DNA from: VGXO01 sp964614695
GTDB lineage: Bacteria > Planctomycetota > Phycisphaerae > Phycisphaerales > SM1A02
Reading direction: 5' to 3'
Assembly: GCA_964614695.1 (NCBI GenBank)
Contig: CAZTMB010000002.1
Coordinates: 14,983-78,982 of the forward strand
Length of the DNA stretch: 64,000 bases
Within the stretch, counting starts at the first letter, position 1; each line of letters opens with the position of its first letter. The notes beneath the pieces were generated by a model. That model saw only the letters and a program-made list of their open reading frames with translations. It was not told where the DNA came from and ran no database searches. Positions 36,949 through 44,843 of the stretch are shown here, in pieces. The position numbers were made by a program, and so were the translations under genes.

Positions 36949-38357
36949 TGGCCGACTCCATCGCCATCGTCGGAGGCGGTCTTGCCGGCCTCGCCGCAGC
37001 GCTTCGGTTGGCCGAGGCGGGGCGTCGAGTCGAGGTGCTCGAGACGCGGCCTCGGCTCGGCGGGCGGGCCACATCCTTCGAGGATCCGCGAAGCGGGAGG
37101 ATCCTCGACAACTGCCAGCACGTGGTGCTCGGATGCTGCACCAACCTGCTCGACTTCTACGAGCGGATCGGCGTCCTCGACGAGATCGAGTGGCACCGCA
37201 CCTTCTTCTGGGCCAATCCGCCGCACGAGCCGGACCGCCTTGCGATGTCTTCGCTTCCGGCGCCGCTGCATCTGGCCGCGAGCTTCCTGCGGCAGCGGCG
37301 GATCACGTTCGCTGAGAAGTTCCGCCTCGCGTCGGCGATCGGCGCGATCCTCCGCATGGGTCGCGGCCGGCGGCTCCGCGAGGGCGATCGGACCTTCCTC
37401 GACGTTCTTTCGGAACTCGGGCAGACGCAGCGGGAGATCGAACAGTTCTGGAGCCCGATCATCGCGAGCGCCTGCAACCTCGACGTCGACGAGGTCGCGG
37501 CGAGCCACGCGCTGCAGGTGATCCAGGAGGGATTCCTCGCGCATCCGTTCGCCGCGGCGATGGGGCTTGCGAAGCGCAGCCTGCTGTCGCTGTACGAACC
37601 GGCGCGACGCCGAATCGAGGAGGCCGGCGGCACGATTCGAACCGGCGTGAGCGCGAAGGCCCTGGCGTTCGATGGCCGAAGGGTGACCGCGGTCGTGACC
37701 GACGAGGGCACGGTGCCGGCTTCGGCGGTGGTGAGCGCCGTGCCTCCCGATCGCCTCGCGAAGCTCTGCTCGGACACGCTCCGCAGCGCCGACCGTCGCC
37801 TCGGGCGGCTCGAGGAGATCGGCGTCAGCCCGATCCTCGGCGTGCATCTCTTCTTCGAGGAGCCCTTCACGGACCTGCCGCATCTCGTGCTGCCGGGTCG
37901 CGGCACGCAGTGGCTCTTCATGAAGGGCCGCGACGAGTCGGGGCGGCATCACGCCCACGCGGTCATCTCCGCGGCGGCGGCGTGGATGCCGCTTTCGGAG
38001 GCGGAGATCGCGGCGAAGGTGATGGAGGACGTGCGTTGGGCGTTTCCGCGCCGCCGCATTCCCGATCCGGTCGAGGTGCGAAGCGTCAAGGAGAAGCGGG
38101 CGACCTTCGCCGCGCGGCCGGGGATCGATCGCCTGCGGCCCTCGTCGCGTCCGGGGGTCCTCGGCGGTGCGGAGAACCTCTTTCTTGCGGGCGATTGGTG
38201 CGCCACCGGCTGGCCCGCCACGATGGAAGGCGCGGTGCGAAGCGGCTACGCGGCGGCGGCGGCGATCCTCGGCGGGGACGCGACGCGTGCGGGGGTTGGC
38301 GTGGTCGATGACCTTCCGACGGCGCGACTCGCCGCCCTCGCGGGTCTCGCGCGATGA
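36948..38357 (+). CDS. hpnE: FAD-dependent hydroxysqualene dehydroxylase HpnE
   Basis: Amine-oxidase-like flavoenzyme that converts hydroxysqualene to squalene, completing the HpnCDE route. 469 residues. Dinucleotide-binding fold IAIVGGGLAGLAAALRLAEA with the following acidic end EVLETRPRLGGRATSF, the FAD signature DNCQHVVLGCCTNLLDFYER, a central hydrophobic substrate cavity region, and the C-terminal FAD-contact motif LFLAGDWCATGWPATMEGAV. The family resembles phytoene desaturases; the position right after hpnD makes HpnE the best call. No squalene-hopene cyclase is in the window. Confidence 0.93.
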   Translation: MADSIAIVGGGLAGLAAALRLAEAGRRVEVLETRPRLGGRATSFEDPRSGRILDNCQHVVLGCCTNLLDFYERIGVLDEIEWHRTFFWANPPHEPDRLAMSSLPAPLHLAASFLRQRRITFAEKFRLASAIGAILRMGRGRRLREGDRTFLDVLSELGQTQREIEQFWSPIIASACNLDVDEVAASHALQVIQEGFLAHPFAAAMGLAKRSLLSLYEPARRRIEEAGGTIRTGVSAKALAFDGRRVTAVVTDEGTVPASAVVSAVPPDRLAKLCSDTLRSADRRLGRLEEIGVSPILGVHLFFEEPFTDLPHLVLPGRGTQWLFMKGRDESGRHHAHAVISAAAAWMPLSEAEIAAKVMEDVRWAFPRRRIPDPVEVRSVKEKRATFAARPGIDRLRPSSRPGVLGGAENLFLAGDWCATGWPATMEGAVRSGYAAAAAILGGDATRAGVGVVDDLPTARLAALAGLAR

Positions 38358-39493
38358 ACGGCCATGAGGGGGACGCGGGGGTTCCTGTCGATCCTCGCGC
38401 GGCGCGGGATCGTGTCGAACGTGAAGCGAGGTCGATCGGATTCGCCGCGGTGGGGGTCTGCGACGCGGCGCCCGTCGACCGGCGCCGTGAACTCGAGGCG
38501 TGGATCGCGGCGGGCTCGCACGGCGAGATGTCGTGGATCGCCGAGCGCATCGAGATCCTGCTCGATCCCGCCAAGGTGCTCGAGGGCGCCCGCTCCGTGA
38601 TCGTGGTCGCGGACCGATACCACGACGGACGCCCGGATCGCCGCGACGCATCGCAGCCGCCGCGCGGGCGGATCGCGCGGTACGCCCGCGGCGAGGACTA
38701 CCACCGCACGATCCGCCGGCGGCTCGAACGCCTCGTCGAAGCGATCGCTCCGGCGCTTCCAGGCGAGGCCTTTCGGATCTGTGTCGACACGGCGCCGCTG
38801 CTCGAGCGCGAGTTCGCCGCCCGGGCGGGCCTGGCTCGGATCGGCAAGCACACGCTGGCGATCTCGCCCGAGTTGGGGAGCTGGACGCTGCTCGGCGCGA
38901 TCCTGACGACCGCCACGATCGCCTCGACCTCGCCCGCAACGCCTCGCCCCGCCGATCCATGCGGCTCGTGCACGCGGTGCATCGAGGCGTGTCCGACCGG
39001 GGCGATCACGCCGTTCTCCGTCGAGGCGACCCGTTGCGTGAGCTACCTCACGATCGAGCACCGTGGCGAGATCGATCCATCGCTGCACGAGGGCCTCGGC
39101 GACTGGATCGTCGGCTGCGACGTGTGCCAGGAGGTCTGCCCGCACAACCAGCCGACCCGTCGCAAGCGAGGCATCGCCGGCGATCCGGCGCTGTCCCCTC
39201 GACGCGAGGGGTTCCCGCTGCTTGAAGTGCTGGGATGGTCGGAGGACGATCGCCGGGCCGCGTTCGTCACGAGTGCGATGAAGCGGGTGAAGCTTCCGGC
39301 GATGCGGCGCAACGCGGTGATCGCCGCCACCAACGCCGTGCTCGATCCGGCCTTCACCACCTCTCCGAACGCTTCGCTCGAGGCGATTGAGAACAGGCTC
39401 CGCGAGATCGCCGACGATCCGAGCGAGGAGGCCCTGGTGCGAACGACCGCGAGGCAGTCGCTGGATCGAATCGCTTCGCGTCGCGGTTCTTGA
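38354..39493 (+). CDS. queG: epoxyqueuosine reductase QueG
   Basis: Cobalamin and Fe-S enzyme that makes the last step of queuosine synthesis in tRNA wobble positions. 379 residues. GFAAVGVCDAAPVD at the start, IARYARGEDYHRTIRRRLER, VDTAPLLEREFAARAGLARI followed by GKHT, and two 4Fe-4S motifs, CGSCTRCIEACPTGAI and GCDVCQEVCPHNQP. The C-terminal HEAT-like helices (AMRRNAVIAATNAVLD, ALVRTTARQSLDRIAS) are those of the tRNA-binding domain. The ATG overlaps the hpnE stop as ATGA, so it is co-translated with the squalene genes even though there is no pathway link. Confidence 0.94.
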   Translation: MNGHEGDAGVPVDPRAARDRVEREARSIGFAAVGVCDAAPVDRRRELEAWIAAGSHGEMSWIAERIEILLDPAKVLEGARSVIVVADRYHDGRPDRRDASQPPRGRIARYARGEDYHRTIRRRLERLVEAIAPALPGEAFRICVDTAPLLEREFAARAGLARIGKHTLAISPELGSWTLLGAILTTATIASTSPATPRPADPCGSCTRCIEACPTGAITPFSVEATRCVSYLTIEHRGEIDPSLHEGLGDWIVGCDVCQEVCPHNQPTRRKRGIAGDPALSPRREGFPLLEVLGWSEDDRRAAFVTSAMKRVKLPAMRRNAVIAATNAVLDPAFTTSPNASLEAIENRLREIADDPSEEALVRTTARQSLDRIASRRGS

Positions 39494-39517
39494 CGTGAGC
39501 CTCGCGACTCGACGCGT

Positions 39518-39913
39518 TCAGGCGCCGAGCGAGCCGTAGACCTCGCTGAGCGTGCCGACCACGACTACCCCGATTCCAAGTACGGCCAACGCCATCGCCA
39601 GCGTGCCGACGGCGGCCCAAACCCAGGCCCGACGGCGGTCCTTGAGTCCCAGGATCCCGCAGACGACGATCGGCAATCCGATCAGCGCGCCCCACCACGG
39701 ATTCGAGGCCAGAAGCAGCGACGGACCCGAGAGGGCGAGTTCCGTCTCGCGGGCGAGCGACGCCACCGCATATCCGGCCACCACGCCCCCGGCGGACAGC
39801 AGCGGACCGATCACGAGGAGCGAGACGAGCTTGGCGGTGCGAAGGAGATCGAGCACCCGGCGTGCTTCGGAGCCAGCCGGCGGTTGGAGCGATGCGAGAC
39901 GCGAGTCGGTCAC
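39518..39913 (-). CDS. small membrane protein of unknown function
   Basis: A 131-residue protein with three hydrophobic segments (about 28-50, 68-88, 95-120) and short loops. No family is recognised. It starts with GTG at 39913. The 55 bases at its 5' end are repeated on the far side of the N run; if the false gap is removed, this start lies 10 bases after the stop of the 674-residue lipoprotein gene, so the two would form an operon. Confidence 0.6.
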   Translation of the reverse strand: MTDSRLASLQPPAGSEARRVLDLLRTAKLVSLLVIGPLLSAGGVVAGYAVASLARETELALSGPSLLLASNPWWGALIGLPIVVCGILGLKDRRRAWVWAAVGTLAMALAVLGIGVVVVGTLSEVYGSLGA

Positions 39914-40089
39914 GCGAAGCGGCTCAGCGGGCCCNNNNNNNNNNNNNNNNNNNNNNNNNNNNNNNNNNNNNNNNNNNNNNNNNNNNNNNNNNNNNNNNNN
40001 NNNNNNNNNNNNNNNNNNNNNNNNNNNNNNNNNNGCGGTTGGAGCGATGCGAGACGCGAGTCGGTCACGCGAAGCGGCTCAGCGGGCCC
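39880..40089. other. assembly gap (100 N) flanked by an exact 55-bp duplication
   Basis: Bases 39880-39934 and 40035-40089 are identical over 55 bases, from GCGGTTGGAGCG to CAGCGGGCCC. Between them lie exactly 100 N (39935-40034). This is the signature of two contigs that really overlap by a 55-mer but were joined with a default-size gap, so the true sequence is probably 155 bases shorter. Confidence 0.9.
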
Positions 40090-42103
40090 GAGCGCCGCCG
40101 GCCGCACCACCCATCATCGCGGTCATCATCTCCTGCTGCATCGCGACGCCGGCGGCCTGCGCCGAGGCGAATTCGCCGTCGCGCACCCGTTGGGCGAACA
40201 TCGTGAAGAAGGGGCCCATCTGCTTGGCCATACCTTCCATCATGCCGGCCTGCATCGCCATCTGCGCGGGATCGCCGCCGCCCATCATGCTGTCGAAGTC
40301 GGCGTACCACTTTCCGCCCTCTGCGACGAGCACGAGTTCCGTGCCACCGAGGTCGACCACGGCTTGATCACCCTCGTTTGAAACCAGCTCCGCGGACTCC
40401 ATGCCGGGCATCGAGCCGCCTCCAAGCTGCTCGAGTCCGCTCGCGGATCCGAAGGTCTCGACCATCGCCGCACGAACCGGCTCCGCGGCCTGCCCGATCG
40501 CGATCACGGCCTTGAGCATGCGGCGACCACCCGGAGAGGTCGCCCGGAACACCTGCTCCATCATCGCCGCGTCACCGTCGGCCAGCCCGCCTCGCCTCAG
40601 GAACTCGAGCAGTGCTTCCGCCGAGGCAAACGGCGGTCCGCCCGCCGAGTTCGCGGCGGACGCGGATGCGCTCGACATCGATGACCCGCGACCGTCATTG
40701 GCCGTGCCGCCGATCTCGCGCTGTGCGAACCGCGACATCGCCGACTGCAGTTCCTGTTGCAGCAGGGTGCCGGTGGCTCCGGACAAAGCGGGAAGCGACT
40801 CGAGCGACTCGGCGATCTCCGTGAAGATCTCCTCCGCACGGGCCCGAGCGCTTTGCGCCTCGGCGGAAGCGCCTTCGAGAGCCCGCCGCCAGCGGTCGAC
40901 CTCGCCACCGCTCGGAAGATTCTCGAGAAGCGCCTTGTAGAAGGAAGCCTGCGCGGCGAACGCGTCGGCTTCGGCGACGGAGACCGCCGCCGCGCCCTGT
41001 CGCGCCGCCACCACGAGCCAGTCGAGCGAAGCCTGCAGATCCCGCGAACCACCCGAGCGGGCTCGACGCGCGGCGCTCGCTGCGGCTTCGAAGTCGGAAC
41101 GGGCGGCGGCGGCGGACTGTCCGAAGGACGACTCGGCGCCGAGCTCGATCGCCGCGGCGGCGGGCACGAGCCGCTGCCGGATGTCGGCCGCGGCCTGCCG
41201 GAAGGTCGAAGACTGCGCCGCGAGCGCGGACGAGACTTCCGTCAGCAGGTTCGCGGCCTGCTCGCGCCCCGCGGCCAAGGCTTCGAGACCGAGGCGTTCT
41301 CGCTCGCGGTCGCGGATCGCGTCGGCCTGGGTCTCGAAGGCGATCTCCTGTCCGGAGGCCTCCACGGCCAATTCGTTGGCCATGCGGCGAAGTTCGGCGG
41401 ACTCGGCGATCAGGTCGAACGCATCGATCGGGTTCTGGGCCGAGGCCTGTCGCTGCAGTTCCAAGGCGTCCGCGTTCAACTCGCCCGAGCGGCGGCGGAA
41501 CGACTCGATCGACTCGGCAAGCCTGTCGGCGCCGCGTCGCTCGGTCTCGATCACCGCCTGTTCGGAGCTCGCCGCGCGGCGGGCTTCGCCTGCCGACCGG
41601 CGCAGCGCGTCGGCGGCCGGCAACTGCATCGCCTCGTTCGCGGCCGCCGCGGCATCGAGATCGGCGGCGGCGCGGGCCGTCGCGAGCACCACCCGACGTG
41701 CCGCCGCTGCGGTGCTCGTCTCGGCGAGCAGATCCTGCATGCGGAGCCGCGCCTGATCGAGCTTCACCTCGGCGAGCATGAGTCCCGCGGCGGCATTGCC
41801 GCTCGAGGCGAGCGGCGAGATCTGGTTCGCGATGCCTGAAAGCGCCCGGTCGGTCGTCGCACGCAAGCCCGCGAAGGCTTCGATCTGCCGAGCCTCGTCG
41901 TCGTCGATCGCCTTCGACGCGAGCTCCGAGCCGACCAGCATCGTCGCGGGGCGGTTGGCAACCACCTCGAGGTAGGCGGTCCGTGCCGAAGCGAGTTGCG
42001 CCTGCGCCTGGCTGCTCTCGGCGACACCGGAGTCCTCGCAGGCGAGCGGCAGGATCGCGAGGGCAAGCGGGGCGAGGAGCGGAAGGCGTCGTGAGATGGA
42101 CAT
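40079..42103 (-). CDS. alanine-rich coiled-coil lipoprotein of unknown function
   Basis: A 674-residue lipoprotein: signal peptide with lipobox LPLAC (Cys22), then about 430 residues of Ala/Glu/Arg-rich helix with heptad-like spacing (e.g. ALGSNAAAG-type breaks are few; EAFAGLRATTDRALSGIANQ, EARRAASSEQAVIETERRGA). A Ser/Gly linker near 470-490 leads to a compact globular C-terminal domain (about 490-640: AEALLEFLRRGGLADGDAAM, ELVLVAEGGKWYADFDSMMG) and a Met/Gly-rich end. The globular part resembles a DUF4878/NTF2-like periplasmic domain only in general pattern. No function can be assigned. Likely partner: the small membrane protein 10 bases downstream once the false gap is removed. Confidence 0.65.
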   Translation of the reverse strand: MSISRRLPLLAPLALAILPLACEDSGVAESSQAQAQLASARTAYLEVVANRPATMLVGSELASKAIDDDEARQIEAFAGLRATTDRALSGIANQISPLASSGNAAAGLMLAEVKLDQARLRMQDLLAETSTAAAARRVVLATARAAADLDAAAAANEAMQLPAADALRRSAGEARRAASSEQAVIETERRGADRLAESIESFRRRSGELNADALELQRQASAQNPIDAFDLIAESAELRRMANELAVEASGQEIAFETQADAIRDRERERLGLEALAAGREQAANLLTEVSSALAAQSSTFRQAAADIRQRLVPAAAAIELGAESSFGQSAAAARSDFEAAASAARRARSGGSRDLQASLDWLVVAARQGAAAVSVAEADAFAAQASFYKALLENLPSGGEVDRWRRALEGASAEAQSARARAEEIFTEIAESLESLPALSGATGTLLQQELQSAMSRFAQREIGGTANDGRGSSMSSASASAANSAGGPPFASAEALLEFLRRGGLADGDAAMMEQVFRATSPGGRRMLKAVIAIGQAAEPVRAAMVETFGSASGLEQLGGGSMPGMESAELVSNEGDQAVVDLGGTELVLVAEGGKWYADFDSMMGGGDPAQMAMQAGMMEGMAKQMGPFFTMFAQRVRDGEFASAQAAGVAMQQEMMTAMMGGAAGGARAR

Positions 42104-42149
42104 CGGTCGATCCGGGAAGGCCTGAGATGCCGGGACTTCGAAGCGGGCG

Positions 42150-42155
42150 AGTGTA
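42150..42155 (-). promoter_or_regulatory. -10 box upstream of the 674-residue lipoprotein gene
   Basis: TACACT on the minus strand, followed by CGCCCGC but with the ATG about 46 bases further down (42103). This promoter would therefore give a leader of roughly 40 bases. Confidence 0.4.
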
Positions 42156-42178
42156 ACAGCGGACCCGCGTCGCCCGAC

Positions 42179-43690
42179 TCAGCGCGTCGGTCCGGCGGCG
42201 GGCTCGGTCGGGCTCGGAGGCAGCCCGATCTCCGGTCGGATCGCGGGTGGCTCGTAGTCGACCGGATAGGTCGGTCGCGGCTGGTACATCGCCTCGATCC
42301 AACGCACCGCGTCGGCCAGAAGGCGCTGGTTCGCGTTGGTGAAGACCGGCTTCCATCCGGGCACGTCGGGGTGCGGGAAGCGGGCTTCGGTTCGCGGCAG
42401 GGCGTGCTGGATGATCAGCGAGTCGAGCGGACGATCGAAGTCGACGAGCGGCTCGTCCGACCACTCCGACCGCAGGAGGATCAGCAGGTTGGTGAAGCGG
42501 ACCCGCTCGTCGCGGCTGTTGCGGTTGTGCAGGAAGAACCGCCCGCCCTCGAGGCCGCCGTGGCACCGGCTCGTCGCGCAGTTGCCGATCAGCCAGGCGT
42601 CGTGGACGCGTTGGCGGAAGAGGTTCAGCGCGAACGGCTCGCTGTCGACGCTGATCTCCGGATAGAGGTCGCGGGCCTTGAGTTCGAACATCAGTCGCAC
42701 GAGATCGATCGGATCGGCGCGGAACATCCGGGTGCGTCCCTCGCTCGTCGCCGGGATCGCCGGATGCGCGGCGTACCGCTGGATGAGCGTGCGGATCGTC
42801 TCGGGCTCGATCGAGATGCGGGGCGGGCGACGGAAGTCGATCTCGAGCACGCGGATGAGGTTGACGTCGTCCCGCGAGAGCAGCCGTTGCGGGAGGAGTT
42901 CCTTGAGCGGAATCGTGCCGCGGGCCACGTCGCCGGGATCGAACTCGCCATCGTCGAGAATCGGCTCGGTCCGGGGCGCCGGTCCCTCGAGCGCGATCTG
43001 CGCCTCGACCACCGCCCGCAGGGTGCGGGCGTCGCCGAGATCGAAGTCCGCCAGAAGCCGATCGAGCTCCTCGAGCGCCTCGGGGTACATCCTCCGCTGA
43101 TGCAGCCAGCGGCAGAGAGCCAGCCGTCGGACGTGGTCGATCTTCGGGATCGCCTCGCGAAGCCGCTCGAACTTCTCGCGATCGGACTCCTCGAGCACGA
43201 CCTGCTGCACGGACTTCCGCGGGAAGCGGGTCTCGATGCCCGCGATCTCCATCACCACCTCGCCGTAGTCGTCGGCGAGCACGATGCCGCGGAAGGTGTT
43301 GCCGTCGCGCAGTCGCACCACGCCGTTCTGTCCGGGCTTCGGCTCGACGAGCGGCACGATCGAGACGATGCGGGCCTTCGGGAAGGCCTTCTCCTCGCCC
43401 TCGTGCTCGATCACGATCTCGTCGGGGCTCTCTCGCAGCAGTCGCCCGCCGAGCTCGGTGTGGCGATCGATGATCAGGTAGACCCGCGACGGCGAGGACG
43501 CTGAGGAATCCTCCGCCACGTCGAGGCTCTCGTCCTCCGCGGGCGATCCCTCGTCCACGTCCGGAGTCGGCGGTGCTTCGCTCGGCGTCGGCGAGCCTGC
43601 GGGCGTCGGCTCGGCGGGCGCGGGCGGATCGTCGACCGCCGGGGTGAGCAGCAGCGCGACGGACAGGAGACTCTCGAGGATCCAGGACAT
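42179..43690 (-). CDS. exported protein with C-x4-CH motif, unknown function
   Basis: A 503-residue protein from ATG 43690, with a hydrophobic signal (MSWILESLLSVALLLTPAVD) and an acidic, Pro-rich linker (about 20-60). A small beta-rich domain (YLIIDRHTELGGRLLRESPD, NGVVRLRDGNTFRGIVLADD), about 65-160, looks like a repeated barrel motif for membrane-bound or periplasmic binding. A helical middle follows, then a C-terminal domain containing NCATSRCHGGLEGGRFFLHN. CATSRCH is a C-x4-CH pattern, a variant of the cytochrome c heme motif seen in some planctomycete proteins; heme binding is a hypothesis. The in-frame extension to 43855 runs into the divergent promoter and is not used. Confidence 0.6.
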   Translation of the reverse strand: MSWILESLLSVALLLTPAVDDPPAPAEPTPAGSPTPSEAPPTPDVDEGSPAEDESLDVAEDSSASSPSRVYLIIDRHTELGGRLLRESPDEIVIEHEGEEKAFPKARIVSIVPLVEPKPGQNGVVRLRDGNTFRGIVLADDYGEVVMEIAGIETRFPRKSVQQVVLEESDREKFERLREAIPKIDHVRRLALCRWLHQRRMYPEALEELDRLLADFDLGDARTLRAVVEAQIALEGPAPRTEPILDDGEFDPGDVARGTIPLKELLPQRLLSRDDVNLIRVLEIDFRRPPRISIEPETIRTLIQRYAAHPAIPATSEGRTRMFRADPIDLVRLMFELKARDLYPEISVDSEPFALNLFRQRVHDAWLIGNCATSRCHGGLEGGRFFLHNRNSRDERVRFTNLLILLRSEWSDEPLVDFDRPLDSLIIQHALPRTEARFPHPDVPGWKPVFTNANQRLLADAVRWIEAMYQPRPTYPVDYEPPAIRPEIGLPPSPTEPAAGPTR

Positions 43691-43778
43691 CGGGGGGCGT
43701 GATTCTCGGCGCTCGAGCGTGGCGAGGCAATCGGCGATTCGCGGCTTCGCACGACGCCGGCGCGTCCGACGGCGGTGG

Positions 43779-43805
43779 TATGGTCCGCACCCCGCGTCCA
43801 AGGAG
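43779..43805 (+). promoter_or_regulatory. promoter and ribosome site of the TIM-barrel isomerase gene
   Basis: TATGGT (43779-43784) as -10, then AAGGAG (43800-43805) nine bases before the ATG at 43815. Here, unlike the leaderless genes, the distance leaves room for a Shine-Dalgarno site, and one is present. Confidence 0.5.
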
Positions 43806-43814
43806 ATCCCAACG

Positions 43815-44810
43815 ATGAAGCTCGGCGTCATGGCGGCCCTCTTCGCGGGCCGCACCCTCGAAGAAGCCCTCGCGATCTGTGTGGAGTCCGGGCTCGATGC
43901 GATCGAACTTCCCGTCGGGGCCTACCCCGGCAAGCCCTTCTTCGATCCCGACAAGGTGCTCGCCTCGGCCAAGGAACAGCAGCGGATCAAGGCGATGATC
44001 GCCGACCACGGGCTCTCGCTCTCGGCGATCTCCTGCCACGGCAATCCGGTGCATCCCGATCCGAAGAAGGCGAAGCCGCACCATGCGGCGTTCGAGACCG
44101 CGGTGAAGCTCGCCCCGAAGCTCGGCACCGACATCGTCATCACGTTCTCCGGCTGCCCCGGCGGGGCGAAGGGCGACAAGCAGCCCAACTGGGTCACCTG
44201 CCCGTGGCCGGGCGAGTTCCTCGAGGTGCTCCAGTACCAGTGGGACACCGTGCTCGTGCCCTACTGGGCGACGCAGGCGAAGTTGGCCCACCAGCACGGC
44301 GTGCGGGTCGCGTGGGAGCCGCATCCGGGCTTCTGCGTCTACAACCCCGACACCACGATCCGGCTCGCCGAGCGGGCGATGAAGGCCTCCGGCGTGAAGG
44401 CGAAGCGATCGGTGCTCGGCTGCAACTTCGATCCGTCGCACTTCTTCTGGCAGGGGATCGACCCGGTCAAGGCCGTCGGCCCGATCGCGCAGGCGGGGCT
44501 TCTGTTCCATGTGCATGCGAAGGACACCGAGCTCTCACGCACCGAAGGCCCGGTCAACGGCTACCTCGACGCGCGACCGTACGGCGATCTCGCCCATCGA
44601 TCGTGGAGCTTCCGCACCTGCGGCTGGGGCCACGGCCACGAGTTCTGGCGGCCCTTCGTCAGCGAGCTGCGCCGGCACGGCTACGACCACGTCCTCTCGA
44701 TCGAGCACGAGGACGCGATGATGTCGATCGAGGAAGGCCTCGAGCGGGCGGTCGCGTTCCTCGCCGAGGCGATGATGTTCGAGCCGCCCGCGACGCCGTG
44801 GTGGCACTGA
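43815..44810 (+). CDS. sugar phosphate isomerase/epimerase (xylose isomerase-like TIM barrel)
   Basis: A 331-residue TIM-barrel protein of the AP endonuclease family 2/IolE-like superfamily, probably isomerising or epimerising a ketose. Metal-site motifs: Glu in RVAWEPHPGFCVYNP, Asp-His in GCNFDPSHFFWQG, His in LLFHVHAKDTE, Glu in SIEHEDAMMSIEEG. WSFRTCGWGHGHEFWRPF is a loop typical of a planctomycete-rich subgroup. AAGGAG fixes the start. It stands alone; the next gene is convergent with 33 bases between stops. The substrate cannot be read from the sequence. Confidence 0.85.
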   Translation: MKLGVMAALFAGRTLEEALAICVESGLDAIELPVGAYPGKPFFDPDKVLASAKEQQRIKAMIADHGLSLSAISCHGNPVHPDPKKAKPHHAAFETAVKLAPKLGTDIVITFSGCPGGAKGDKQPNWVTCPWPGEFLEVLQYQWDTVLVPYWATQAKLAHQHGVRVAWEPHPGFCVYNPDTTIRLAERAMKASGVKAKRSVLGCNFDPSHFFWQGIDPVKAVGPIAQAGLLFHVHAKDTELSRTEGPVNGYLDARPYGDLAHRSWSFRTCGWGHGHEFWRPFVSELRRHGYDHVLSIEHEDAMMSIEEGLERAVAFLAEAMMFEPPATPWWH

Positions 44811-44843
44811 GCGTGGCACTGAGCCGCGACGGGCGAGCGAGGC

